Source: Lotus japonicus (lineage: Eukaryota > Streptophyta > Magnoliopsida > Fabales > Fabaceae). Taken from it: DNA of 64,000 nt. The stretch lies in NCBI RefSeq assembly GCF_012489685.1, contig NC_080045.1, positions 4,841,001-4,905,000 on the forward strand. The letters are read 5' to 3'. The notes below the pieces were generated by a model. The model was not told where the DNA came from and did no database searches. It was given only the letters and a program-made list of their open reading frames with translations. How positions within the stretch are numbered: the first letter of the stretch is position 1; the number at the start of each line of letters is the position of its first letter. The translations under genes and the position numbers were made by a program. Positions 14,801 through 26,262 of the stretch are shown here, piece after piece.

Positions 14801-16256
14801 ATATTTAGATTTTGTGGAGTGTGGTTTATTTTCCTCGCCACTACAAAATTAATGGAATGTATGACTATTAATCATGTTAAATTACTATTTATGCTCATTC
14901 ATGTTTTTACTGTGAGGTATATAATGTGCTAGTAACTTGTAAGTTGCACATACACTTGAAATTTGAACTACAGGTGCCAAGCGTGGGAGAAGGACATGGA
15001 GATCAGAGAGATGAAAGATCAAATCAAAGAACTCGTAGGTCTGTTACGGCAAAGTGAGATTAAGAGAAAGGAAGTTGAGAAGGAACTAAAAGTGAGAGAG
15101 CAAGCTGTTGCAACCACATTGGCTACACCAATTTCTGTAAGATATTGAGTGCTTACAATTAATCAAATTCAATTGAGATCTTGAAAAAAAATTTTGTGGT
15201 GGTGCTCACTGCTATTAGGTCCGACTTGGCCACTTGATAACAGTGATGAAAAGTAATTAAGACTTGTGAACAGAAGAAACTAACCTCAGCATAGCGCCTA
15301 GAGACTATAGGTATCGTATAAAAATTCATCAAATCTTGGGAGCCGTGTTGAGTATGAAACTCTTCATTACTCACTGATCAAGTAGACCAAACTTGAAGCT
15401 CAAGTTGAATAATTATTATCTAGCAAATAAAATAAAATCCAAATGCCAATGAGCTTGTCCCTCAACTGAATCTTTAGAGTGGAACAGAAAGGTTTGATAA
15501 TAAAGGATGGAGAATCATAGTATTTGGGAAATTGTTAAGGAAGTGTGTTGGTAGAATTCCTCTTGTTTAAATTGTCAAAAAAGTATGATTCTGAGGTTTT
15601 TATATATTATAGTGACCATCTCCTTTAGAGGGAATTCTGTTTACCATTGTCTTTGTTTTCCGTGTAGCTCATATTTTTATGATTATTGTTGTGACATACT
15701 TCTGATCAGAATCATATATCTCTTACTTTTGTGAGTCAAAGTAACTGTCATCAGCATAGTACTTTCACTGTCGGTAGTTAATTTATCGTCACTTGATGTA
15801 AACAGGGAAACTCTCCAAATTTATTGAAACAACATGTTGAAGACATTCAGGAACATTTATCTCCAGATTCTGTGCCAGTGCAGAAACAGCGCAAATATAC
15901 ACCAGGCATTGCTAATGGCCAACTGAGGGAATCTGCTGCATATATAGATCAGAGTAGAATGGTAATTCATTCTCCATTTATATTAAACTGGTAAATGTCT
16001 TTCAATTGGTCTAAGGATTTTAGATTTGCTATCAATGCAGATGGTACCCATTGGGCAACTCTCAATGAAAAAACTAGCAGTTGCAGGACAAGCTTCTGGC
16101 AAGCTATGGAGGTGGAAAAGAAGCCATCATCAATGGCTGTTACAATTCAAATGGAAGTGGCAGAAGCCCTGGAGACTTTCTGAACGGATCCGACACAGTG
16201 ATGAGACGATCATGAGAGCAAGGCCACGTTCACAGGCTTTGCCGCATGTCGTGTGA
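5825..16256 (+). CDS. FRA1: Kinesin-4 family motor, KIN-4A / FRA1 ortholog
   Basis: Plus-end-directed microtubule motor of the plant FRA1/KIN-4A type, known in Arabidopsis for cell-wall deposition and fibre strength. Twenty-five exons join in frame (3075 nt, 1024 aa): 5825-5947, 6917-7063, 7146-7295, 7442-7701, 8398-8579, 8729-8853, 9171-9207, 9667-9758, 9869-9976, 10173-10286, 10377-10464, 10616-10725, 11042-11140, 11218-11310, 11408-11524, 11608-11688, 11946-12017, 13158-13248, 13495-13526, 13611-13708, 13798-13896, 14009-14230, 14974-15136, 15806-15961, 16041-16256. All introns are GT-AG. The N-terminal motor shows P-loop GQTGSGKT (89-96), switch I NNQSSRSH (223-230) and switch II DLAGSE (268-273). 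A long coiled coil follows (about 390-930), then a basic Trp-rich tail with [10 protein letters not shown] and KWKWQKPW. Length matches the family. A second in-frame ATG at 5831 gives MEAGEDCC, the usual family start, so either may be used. No break or missing catalytic residue was seen. Confidence 0.96.
7784..7831. repeat. Short 20-bp tandem repeat in kinesin intron 4
   Basis: The 20-bp unit GAGATATGTTGAATATTGTT occurs twice in tandem, followed by a partial third copy. It lies within the intron at 7702-8397 and does not touch a splice site. Confidence 0.8.
12018..13157 (+). other. Longest kinesin intron (intron 17)
   Basis: This 1.14-kb intron separates the exon ending in QRQKM from the one beginning [10 protein letters not shown]. 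It is AT-rich and contains no supported gene or transposon with clear ends. The other long introns are 5948-6916, 7702-8397, 14231-14973 and 15137-15805; I saw nothing distinctive in those either. Confidence 0.7.
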
Positions 16257-17405
16257 ATCTGATCCTTATTGTGATCAGCCATTTGCTGTGGCTCCCTTTT
16301 CATTATTTAACCTGCAATGATCCTAGACACAAGGCATTGGAAAGAACCGGAAACTAGGTGCAGCCGTACAGGTAATAGCCCTTTCTATTTATTTAAACTT
16401 CAAACTAAGCCTTGCGCCATTTATACAAGCTTTCCAATTATTTCTTCCATAGCCTTTTGATATAAATATTTATTCACTCATTATTTCATTTTTTTATCGA
16501 CTAATTCTATGCTAAGTATTATGCGTGACGGGTTTATAAGTTTACAACTATGTTTCTTTTATTGGTGAATAAAGATGCACTGATCTAACATTCTGACGTT
16601 CCTTGTTTGTAGCTGCAGTTTGATGTAAATGGTTGCTAACAATACATACATCCCCATCAGTCTCGGTTTATAATGTCCAAATATTGGAAGCGTTTCTGTA
16701 GTTACTGCATATGGAGCATCTTGTGAGGTGTGTTAAAATGTAGCCGAAAGCTACGCAAAAAATTAAAGCATAGGAGATAGTTGCTTGCTTGAAGGCATTG
16801 GTAAAGATCTTTCCAGACAAATTATCTTGGAAGATTAACTGTCATACATAATACACTGGAAGGGAAGAAAAAAGAGGAAATACTCTTTTGTCAAGTCTTT
16901 GTATTGAGGGTTTTCTATTTTTTGGTTTACAGAAATGGTGACATCTCTAGGAAGGAGATGACACCTCTAATCTTATTAGTGGGTAGGGCCTGTATTGAGG
17001 GTTTTAAATTCCTTAGTGCAAGTTTTTATGATCTTACTGTGTTTGAGTCAATCATTAATTTTTGTTGATATGAACATTGTACCATTCATCTGTCACATAG
17101 CAACAAAAGGAAATTCTCTATTTTTTATTCTTAGGGCTTGTGTGTGAAGAACATTACTTACTATATTGACAGAGGTTGTAATCTACCATACAGATTTTGT
17201 AGCAAGAGGGTGATGATAAACAACATCTTAGTTATTTGTACTTATTAATCTTTTTTTTTTTTTTTTACTTTAGCTGGGATATTGTTTTCAAAGAAATGTG
17301 AAACTTTAGAGTGTTTGTTTTAAAGTGAAATCACGTTGAACGTTAACTGACCCATGACCATGGATTTGGTATCCCAATGTAAGAACTCATGGAGTCTAAT
17401 ACGAT
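16257..17405. other. Kinesin 3' UTR and downstream DNA
   Basis: This segment runs from the kinesin stop codon to the Tourist-like MITE. It should hold the 3' UTR. A GT-AG intron in the UTR is possible (GTAATAGCC at about 16370, and AG before CTGCAG near 16612), but splicing cannot be shown here. No other gene was seen. Confidence 0.5.
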
Positions 17406-17408
17406 TAA

Positions 17409-20206
17409 GAGCATCTACAATCATACTCACTAAAGTATCTACACTTCATTTTTTACAATTCTCCATAATGTCACATCATTTACACTACTTTACTAACTTT
17501 TTACTCAAACCCAACAACTCTTAAAAGTTTCTATAGTGGATCTCATCATTAACATCACATTTGTATGTTTTATTATTTATCTTCATTTTAATCTAACTAG
17601 ATTTTCTGCCCGTGCGTTGCACGGCGGAATTTACTATTATTTAATTATATAAGCGAAAATAATATTTATAAGTAAATCAATTTTTTTTTTTGAAAGAAAT
17701 CCCAATTTTAATAAGAAATGATTAGATTATTTAAAGTCAAACAGAGATATGTCAACCTTAAAGACTCCAAAATAAAACATTAACATGCACAATATTTCAA
17801 TTCAATTTCTATTAAAATCAAATTGAATGTATTTTAATGTAAAATATTTCTCCCCGTATGAACCTGTAGAACCAATCATATAAAAGTATAAAAGATATGA
17901 ATCTACATTTTAATATTTCACCCCGTATGAACCTGTAGAACCAATCGTATAAAAGATAGGTATCTACATTTTAACACAAATACAATTTCATATAAAAGTA
18001 ACTATAAGAACTTAAAGGGGAAAACAAAACGTTGGGGCTCATGCTTGAAGTGCATGTTGTTGTGTCATCTGCATCTCTCATTTCGCATTCCCTGTAGTGT
18101 ATATCTAGACTGCATCTCTCATTATAAACATACATTATTGGCATTGTTGCTGAAAAAAAGTGATGAAACACCAATTCAATTAAACATCCACAAAATAAGA
18201 AATACATGTATTGGTTCCAGGAAGAATACAGCATGATACATTGAAAATCATCCTCAAGAGTCAAACCTCTTCAAAAATCAAAGCAGATTCATAGAAAGGA
18301 GACTAACAGGAATATCTCTAGCTTCAAGAGTCAAACCTCTTCAAAAATCCATCAATACTACTCGTCATGGACATGATTTCACTTAGAAAAGAAACTGTCT
18401 GTATCAAAATCAGACGTTCAAATAGCAGTAACTTTATTAGGGGGCCTGAAACATTGATCAAACTAAAGTTTCAATACACAAATTATTGACTAAATATATA
18501 ATAGAAACAAAAAACTAACAAAAAAAAAACCATAATTTGTACAGTCGTGTTCAAATAGTAGAACCATAATTCATCATTGAACCATTTTCTTATCAGGTAT
18601 TCAACATCAGATAAAAACCAGTAATGAAAATCATGGGTAGAGTCCTATTTGAAAGCAAAAAATGTGTAGAAAGATAACCATATGAAGATTAAGAGTAAAT
18701 CTAACGTAATATTTGAAACAAATCAGACATAAGACTACAAAGGGCGATATAATAGCAACAAAATGTCAGGTAATGAATTAGATGGAGGATGACAGAAAAT
18801 AGGAAGCCAAGGTTGATGGTTTCAACAGCAGAGTGGGTCCTTAAATAGGGCAATTAGAGGGAGGATGGCAGCATAAACAAATTCGAATTAGGGTTCAACA
18901 AAATCAATTAGGGTTTAGAGTTCCAAAAGCTCACCTTGGGTAAGGGTGAGGGACGACTCCAATCAAATAAATGGCGACCTCGGGTAAGGGTGAGGAGCGC
19001 TGCAATCGAATAAAACCAAGGATTTGGATCGCCAGTTCTAGGGAGATGGTGGAGAAGAATCACGCTTGATTGATTTAGGTTAGGGAAAATTGAATTGGGG
19101 AAAGGGATGATGATGGGAATCGAGATACGTTTAATGCTGCGTGAGTGAATTATTGTAAGCGTTGGAGAGAGAAACCAAATGAATAGGGGAGTGATTTATT
19201 TATCACGTTAAAAAATAAAAGAATACATAAAGGTTTTTTTTTTACGGGAAGGAACACAGAAAGGTTTGGAGAGATTAACTATTATTGATTTCATTTTTTA
19301 AAATAAAAAGAATTGAAAAATATTTGTTTATTTGAAGTTCAATTACTAAGTCAAAGTTTTCCAAGGAAGATATAACAAACTATTTTTCAAAAAAAAAAAC
19401 TCCGTATAGGGTAAGTGAAAAATATGAAATCTGAAGTAAATTTGTTTTTAAAAGATTTTTTTAATTTAAATTGAAGAAGGATTTGATATTTTAAGATGAT
19501 AAAATAAATTTGAGAAGGAAATTTGTTACATTGAAAAACTTTTAAAAAACGGTTACTAATATTTTATTAATTATTATTCAAATAAAAATTAGTATTAAAT
19601 TATATTTAATATTTTTAGATTAATTATATTTCAGATTAACAATTATTTAAACTATTAAAAGTGAAAAGAAGGAAAAAAGTGACTTTTTTTTAAAGTGAAT
19701 TGAAGTAATGTTTGTTGATAATATTATGAGGTTACAGGGGTAGTTTGGAACATATGAAAAAAGAGTCAAAAGGAGAATTGATTGATGGTATTAATTGCAT
19801 AGTAAACCGAGAAAGTAATAATTTTGGAGCATAATTCACATGTTGAGTTCAAAGGATATAGCAAGCCTCATTAAAGATTTTAATTGAAATCAGGAAGAGG
19901 GAGAGAAGAGTTTGTAGAATGCCATGTGGAATTCCACTAAGTCTAAGATTGCATGAGAGAGCAGAATGCTTGTGGTTGCGACACATCAGCATTTAGGTCT
20001 TTGAACCTTTGTTCTTTTAATAGTATTATTGATTATATTAATTGTAAGTGCTTGTAATAAATACAAGCTCACTTCTCAAGTCTAGTGTAGAGTATCTATT
20101 CCCACATACTCATCTTTGCCATGTTGGAATTGAATATGTACTCCAATAGTAATAGATACTCATATGAGTATGTATTTAACATTAGATACTACCATTGGAG
20201 ATGCTC
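17409..20206. mobile_element. Tourist-like MITE split by a Helitron
   Basis: The left end reads GAGCATCTACAAT. The right end, reverse-complemented, reads GAGCATCTCCAAT. The 3-bp sequence TAA lies immediately outside both ends (17406-17408 and 20207-20209), as expected for PIF/Harbinger Tourist-like MITEs. The span is 2798 bp, but 2436 bp of it is the Helitron at 17597-20032. Removing that leaves a MITE of about 362 bp, a normal size. The MITE is therefore the older insertion. Confidence 0.7.
17597..20032 (-). mobile_element. Non-autonomous Helitron (minus strand)
   Basis: On the minus strand the element begins TCAATAATACTATTAAAAG (from 20032) and ends with a GC-rich hairpin (CCGTGC-AAC-GCACGG) followed about 12 bases later by CTAG (17600-17597). 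It is flanked by A on the 5' side and T on the 3' side, the Helitron insertion rule. No Rep/helicase coding sequence is present in the 2.4 kb. The interior holds a 72-bp tandem duplication (about 17845-17970), a repeated TCAAGAGTCAAACCTCTTC motif (18253, 18327) and a GC-richer stretch at 18930-19110 that may be captured gene leader. The body is otherwise unassigned. Confidence 0.75.
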
Positions 20207-20426
20207 TAACACCCCATGAAATTGTGCACTTTGACAAGAAGGATAATAAATACCGTGGGAAATTTCAAAGCTGTTGTATTATTATATGTTCTCTAATGTA
20301 TTCAAATATAAATCACGTAATTCAATTGAAACTCATTAATACAAAATCGCAAAGAACCAAACCATTCTACACTTATTGTACCCACTGGTGCACTACGAAT
20401 TGATAGTAGCTAAATTATGAGCATTG

Positions 20427-20576
20427 TTATATCCTCCTACTCCATCCTCCTACAAATCCTCCTACACACTAAATGGAGAAAGAATTAAGTGTTTTTTACA
20501 TTTCCAAGATACCAAAGGCAATAACGTCTTACTTCATTTAGTGTGTAGGAGGATAAGTAGGATGATAAAACATTTT
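20427..20576. mobile_element. Fold-back MITE
   Basis: The left arm contains repeated TCCTCCTAC motifs ending in ACACACTAAATG. The right arm begins CATTTAGTGTGT and returns through GTAGGAGGATAA, so the two arms are inverse complements over about 40 bases around a short loop. It is non-coding. The right end has been interrupted by the LINE insertion that follows. The superfamily is not assigned because the original target duplication is not clear. Confidence 0.7.
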
Positions 20577-21056
20577 ATTTTTTTAGAAAACAAAATGTAT
20601 TAATCACAACTTAGAGAACAAAGCTAAAAATGAGACAGAGCAGGCAATGGTGATTAGTGTCATAAAAAAGATAATCACCCACAGTGAAGGACGGTCCCAA
20701 AAAAAGAAACTCAAGGCTATACAATAGGCAAGAAACCACAAGCAACCAAAAACAAAGGACCCCCAATAGAGAAAAACCAACCTAAAAACTAAAAGACCTA
20801 AAAGCTAAAGATAAGAAGAACACGAAATCAGAAAAACACAAAGGCCACGAGACAGCCTGCCACACCAACACCAAAGGAAAAAGCAATCGACTCCGACTAG
20901 AAACACTAAGCCACCAACCACCACCCCTAAGGAGGCCTCTGTGCACGGATCTGGGCCGCAATTTAGTTCACAACAACCTTTCATATGGACAATCAAACCT
21001 CATGCCCAAGTATTTCCCCATCAGCAAAGCACTCCTCGCCCTAGTCATAACACCTT
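20577..21056 (-). mobile_element. 5'-truncated LINE-like retroposon (minus strand)
   Basis: Read on the minus strand, the segment ends in an A-rich tail just after TTTTGTTTTC. It is flanked by a 20-bp direct repeat (20557-20576 and 21057-21076) matching at 18 of 20 bases, a target duplication of the length made by non-LTR retrotransposition. The insertion struck the right end of the fold-back MITE. No intact ORF1 or reverse transcriptase remains; the piece looks like the 3' end of a LINE with its trailer. Confidence 0.65.
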
Positions 21057-21076
21057 GTAGGAGGATAAATCATTTT

Positions 21077-21526
21077 CCGCTAAATCATTATTCTCAATAC
21101 GATACAAAATTGCGAGAATAAAACTTTGTTAAATTTTACCCTTATCTTTCTAGATTCTTAAAAAAGAAACGAGTAAAAATATAAGTATGGTTTTTATAAT
21201 TATTAATTAAGAAATAAAACAAAATATACTGACCATTACATAAGGTGCAGTTGGCTCCAAATGTAACATTAGAGTCAACATATGGACACCAAGTCCTTAC
21301 TCAGACTTTTCTGTATTGGTAACTAATCACTATGGTTTACAGCATTCTAGTCTTCAAAGGAGACACTTTGGTAATTCACTCCAATAAGACCATAGCATGG
21401 CTAAGGCAGTGAGAACCCAAAAGTTCCCTTGTCGGACCAGTTCATCTTGACGATGCATGGAAAAACACAGCACCACCATAGCAGATGTACAACAAGCTAC
21501 AACCCCATAGCCAAGCATCAAGATGA
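21077..21526. other. 3' flank of the zinc-finger-like gene
   Basis: This stretch lies downstream of the minus-strand gene ending at 21527 and should contain its 3' UTR. No further gene or clear repeat was recognised. Confidence 0.5.
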
Positions 21527-24500
21527 TTAACAACACCAGTATGCATAGTGCTCGTCTTTGCGATGGTTACTAACAAGGCCTCCACACTTCAAACAGATGA
21601 AGCTGCTTCCGTCTGAAACTGCATCCAACACCACTTGCATCCTGCCACTTTCCGCCAGTATGGAGCTCCCATGAACATCTGGGGTAACTGGTTGACTGGA
21701 AATGTTACTATTTGCAGATGGTTCCATCATTCCAGGCTGAGCTTCAGCAATGGCACACTCGGCAAACAGAGAAGCCAGCTGATCAACCGCAGCATTCTCT
21801 TGCAGCCTACCTCTATACAGCTCGCGAGCACGGTGCAAGGACTGAAAGACAGCTTCATCCCCACCTCTATTCTTCATTGCTACAATCACCTGTTCCAATT
21901 ATAGGTAAATATCAACAGCCAAAAAGATACACACATATTTAGGGGGTGTTGGGTTTGTTTCCTGATTTCAGCCTTAGTTGATACACATTTACTAATAACT
22001 ATAAAATGCAACAAATGATTTCATTTTGTTACATGCTTTCTAAATCTTGTGAGGGAAATGGGAAGAAGTTTTTCTTTTTCTTTTCATTATTTAATTTACA
22101 AAAAACAGAAAACAAAATGAAGACAAAGATATTAGATGTGTTTTGTTATGATAAGATTAGATATGAGATATGTATTGATGAGATAAGATTAGATATAGTG
22201 AGTATGATCATGTACTAGATAGGATTAGTTTTGTAGGTAATATACTAATATTTGAGATTGACTAGGAATTAGGAAACCTATTGTTAAGATGGACTAGGAC
22301 ACTTGTCTATATATTGTACTTCGATGTATGTGTATTACATATAAAATTACTCAAATTATTCAAATACTTTAAGTTTTAATATGGTATCAATCTATTCAAG
22401 ATCCATTTATTGGGCCACACATATATGAGTCACCCGCAGATGTCTAGTTCTGCAAACTTCATGCTCCAAATATCCAGTCTTAGACGTGAGAGGAAGTATA
22501 AAGTACCGCATTGATTATAGATATAGCTAGATTAATCCTTATAAAAAGTAGAGCAATCCTCACGCCTGAGCTAGCTTTTGGGGTAGAGTTAAGCAAGCCT
22601 ACTCGAATTCTAAGAGTTAATAAAAACATATAAACTAAGATTGAAATCCTATAACAAACCAGAGACTCTTGGCATCGACCAAAGTTTTATCCTTTGGCAA
22701 GTATTAAGTATATTGCACTTTCTACAAATATGTTCCATGTTTCAAACATATATTGCACTTCTACAAACATCTTCCATGTTTCAAACATCAGAACCAAAAG
22801 ATATAACTGTCACATGTCCCCGAGCAGTTCATCGTATTAGAGTATTGGACAAGGTTTCAAATTGCGATTGCGGGCAATGCGATGAGTGTTGTTGCGGGGT
22901 GAATTTCACACTCGCAACGTATCTACAAAATTAATAATTATTTGACTTATTACTAAACATTTTATGCATAACTATTGTAATTCTTTTCTCAAAACATTTT
23001 CCCATTCCCTCTAATGATTTTATCTCAATTACTTTTTCCATATGGGCATTTCCACAAAATGATGCCATTTCCTCTAATGATTCCCTTAAAATAATTTCTA
23101 TTCCCTTTCCCATTTAAATAATAGATCCTAAAATCCAACATTAAATGGAAATACATTAAATGCATATCCTCTAACATGAATCACCTTCCTTAAGAAAATG
23201 TGAATGACAACTACCCCAACTTCATGTAACTTCCAATTAAATTAATGAAAATTAGTTTTCAAATCCGATACTTAAATCTTTCTCTCTTAATCTCTGTTTC
23301 CCTCATCAATAACACAATGACAGTCAATTCATTTTCTAATTTCTCCCAAGACCAGCCAACCCAAATCTTTCTGGAAACACAGATCCGAATCAAACCCAGA
23401 AGAACAAATCCCTCTTCCTTGGTTCCTCAGTCCCACGAAACAGAACACTCAGAGAGGCCTCGCTGCACCAACACGACGACACCATACAAACAGCGACGAG
23501 CGTGTCCTCATCGGCGCAAAGAGGCGAGGCCGCTCAGAAGCTTACCCAACTACCTGATCGGGAGGCAAATCTGAGTCTGAAATTGGTTAAGAGCTTACCG
23601 CTAAGGGGCATTTGGGCTATAGTGGCAGCAGAACAGGTCAGACTTTTGAGAGCCACATCTGACAACTACGAGAACCTCGTTGCGGTCAGAACGGTGTGCT
23701 ACGGGAGCGCTGCGGTCGAATTGCGGTTTCGTAACAGCTGTTGAGTGTGAATTATACTCACACTGCAATTGTGGTCCGATGCGGATGCGGAGGGTGCTGC
23801 GGCCGCAATATTGCGGCTGCAACACGTGTTGCGGTCCGCAATTTAAAACAATGTTATTGGACTGTGTTTATTGACAATGCATAAGGTAATTTTGGGAGTT
23901 GTGAGAGGTAGAGGTAGGAAGGAAGGAATCAAAAGAAAATGTTGGGGGAAGGAAAGGAAAAGTACAGGGATTCTAGATGTTAAGATTCCTCCAACCTCCT
24001 GAAAATTTTGGAACTTCAAAATGATCATAAAACTTAATGAGGGAAGGTTTTGGGAGTTACATGATAATCACCCATTTTCCTCAAATTCTTATAAAAATTC
24101 CCAAACAAGGGCTGTGCAGGTTAGGTTTTGATTGATTTTAAAGAAAATATCACTTCTCTCCCCCCCCCCTCCAATAGCTCTGTTAGTAAGATTTTTTATT
24201 AGTAGTTTTAAGATTAAAAAAAATCAATTCGAACACAAACTTAATGTACTTATAGCATTTTTGGATATGTTTTTCTTAGAAGCTACTCACGGAAACATTT
24301 CCTCATAATTGATTTCGATTTCGAATCAATTGACAGAGCGGTTTCCAAACTTGAACTTAAAACGGAGTAGACCGCAAATATTTCGCACTAAAAGGAAGCA
24401 TTCAAAGGAATTTGGCCCACAAGACAAGTAACATATCCGACAAGATCAAACTTCAAATCCGCCGAAAGTTATAGAAAATAAATAAACAAACTAACAAATA

Positions 24501-25045
24501 CAGATCATAGAAACAAAAGAATTTTCAGGCATATGCTAACATTTTCACCAAACTTGCACTGTACTACAAACTGCAACAAATCAATGAATCCGAATCGGGA
24601 CACAACCATGCAAAGTTTTATTCTTTTGTTCAAATTCAACTATTTAGCAACTGACAAACAAGCTACTCACTTGAATAAACAATTGAAACAACATTGTTTC
24701 TTGTTTGTATGCTATGCCAATGAGCCTCAGATACATAACAAAACCATATCATACCAACCATTGAGCGAAAAGCTAAAAACTAAACAACCCAGATAACATT
24801 TCAGACAAAAGTTTTCATCTTCAAAACAAAAATCATGAAAAGGGGCGAAAATAAAAAATGAAGATTATGCAAATTCCATGAGAATAGTAATAGAAGATTA
24901 CCGCTTGAAGGGCCTGTGAGGGTTTCCCTTGATTGATAAGCTGCCGAGCCAATGTCAGCAAATCACGAACGGCGCCTTCGTCGTGGCCGCCGGAGCTAGA
25001 TGCCACCGTGACCTGCGATGCTTCGGTTTCCATGGCGTCCATCAT
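21527..25045 (-). CDS. Conserved plant protein with C-terminal zinc-binding-like motif
   Basis: Two exons on the minus strand, 24902-25045 and 21527-21889, join with GT-AG borders to give 168 aa. I do not recognise a named family. The N-terminal half (about 28-85) is predicted helical, with an [20 protein letters not shown] stretch and [15 protein letters not shown], resembling a TPR-like helical pair. A variable Ser/Pro-rich linker follows. The last 22 residues contain C147-x2-C150-GGLVS, H157, H162 and C167-C168, which could bind a metal. The splice junction is at ...QALQA|VIVAM. The start was chosen as the first of closely spaced Met codons (25045, 25042, 25031); a further in-frame ATG at 25081 is possible. 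The gene is divergent from SmF, with 1.9 kb between the start codons. Confidence 0.8.
22144..22640 (+). mobile_element. Copia-like LTR remnant with primer site
   Basis: A segment starting TGTTATGATAAG runs about 238 bp, through TCTATATATTGTAC, to TTTTAATA and is followed directly by TGGTATCA (22382-22389), the start of the initiator-Met tRNA primer site used by plant copia elements. A second LTR-like piece follows at about 22480-22640 (AATCCTCACGCCTGAGC, then CTAGCTTTTGGGG). No gag or pol coding sequence remains, so this is a fragment. Confidence 0.55.
22851..23854. mobile_element. Non-autonomous hAT-like element
   Basis: The 1004-bp element is flanked by an exact 8-bp direct repeat TATTGGAC (22843-22850 and 23855-23862), the duplication length of hAT elements. 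Its ends share an inverted TTT(C/T)AAATTGCG motif close to the borders. Subterminal DNA is rich in GCGG/CCGC motifs (for example GCGGCCGCAATATTGCGG near 23800), a common hAT feature. No transposase frame is present. It lies inside the intron of the zinc-finger-like gene. Confidence 0.7.
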
Positions 25046-25945
25046 CGGTTTCGAGTTTCCGGGTAGCAAGAAGTTTATCAATCATATATCAAATCAAATC
25101 AAATCAAAGGGTAGAATGAACCGAAAGGAAAGGAATGAATAATTAATAATTGGAGTATATAGGTAACAATGTAATTCTAGTTCTAGCACATTCTTCAACT
25201 TTCTCAACTTTCTTTCTGCATTTCTCACCACACCAAACCAATAGAATTTGAAGATGTACTCATGATTTACAAACATTGGGCTGGGCTGGATTTAGACCCA
25301 AAGGTTAAGCCCAACAATATTTCTGATCTAGGTTCAACAAAGAACTTTCGTGTAAAAAAAAAAATGTGTAAACTGTAAGACTCCAAATTCAATAAATGGT
25401 TTATGTATTTAATCGAAAAATTTATATTTGAATTAATTCATAATTCACGCCATAAGGCGGGAAATTTTATGTGGCTTGTGTAATTTGTGATGATTTTAAT
25501 TGGGTGAATTTAATTTGACATTTCTATAATTTTCCTGACGAAGAAAAATATGTCGTTGTTGACGTGCTGTTTTATGCACTATGCGTGGGGTGTGCAAATT
25601 ACACGTGCGTATTTCCTAACCCGGATTTAATTTATTATCTTGTGTGAATGTTATACCATAGGGACACAATAAAGGGATTGGATTGTGTCCATGTAATTCG
25701 TTCGCAATTGATTAGATTGTGCTAGACGTTGCAAGATGTTATCGGCAATCAAGTGCTTCGCCTAGAAACACGTTGCACTGAAGACAAAGTAAAGAGATAG
25801 GAATCGAACAATGCACACAACTCTATCGAACAATGCACACAACTCTTTTATCCTGATTCACCCTATATCGATGGGCTACGTCCAATTCCTTAGCAACTTC
25901 TAAGATTTCCAAAATCTATGTCAAAGACTTCTCCTTACAAATATT
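25046..25945. other. Divergent intergenic region, part 1
   Basis: This is the upstream side of the minus-strand zinc-finger-like gene. The nearest few hundred bases probably hold its leader and promoter; a precise TATA box or start site cannot be picked by eye. No gene was seen. Confidence 0.4.
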
Positions 25946-25947
25946 AT

Positions 25948-26262
25948 TGTATGTGTCTCTTCATACACAAATAAGTATTCTTAACCATTGCCTCTCTAGA
26001 CATTGTTGAGTATTATTGTACAAGCCTTTTCAGTCTCAACAAGTATTTTTTTCACTCTGCCTCTCCGGACATAAGGAGTATTCTTTTCGCTATGCTTCTC
26101 TAGGCATAGAGAGTATTCTTTTAAACTATATTTTCAGGCATTGTTGGGTATTCTTTGGCATTGTATCTTTAAGTATTGTTGAGTATTCTTTGACACTGCC
26201 TCTTCAAGCAAAATAAATATTCTTGAACCCTACCTCTTCAGGCAAAACAAGCATTCTTTTCC
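25948..26262. repeat. Minisatellite, about 36-bp unit
   Basis: Roughly nine degenerate copies of a 35-38 bp unit of the form GCCTCTTCAGGCA...GAGTATTCTTT follow each other. Copies vary in the middle (GTTGAG, AAGGAG, AGAGAG, AAATAA). It is non-coding and lies between the divergent zinc-finger-like and SmF genes, about 0.75 kb before the SmF start. Confidence 0.8.

Larger units (their letters stand above)
21890..24901 (-). other. 3.0-kb transposon-laden intron
   Basis: The only intron of the zinc-finger-like gene. It contains a copia-like LTR remnant (22144-22640) and a hAT-like element (22851-23854); the rest shows no supported gene. Despite the insertions, the donor (GCG|GTAATC) and acceptor (AACAG|GTG) sites are intact on the minus strand. 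Confidence 0.75.
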
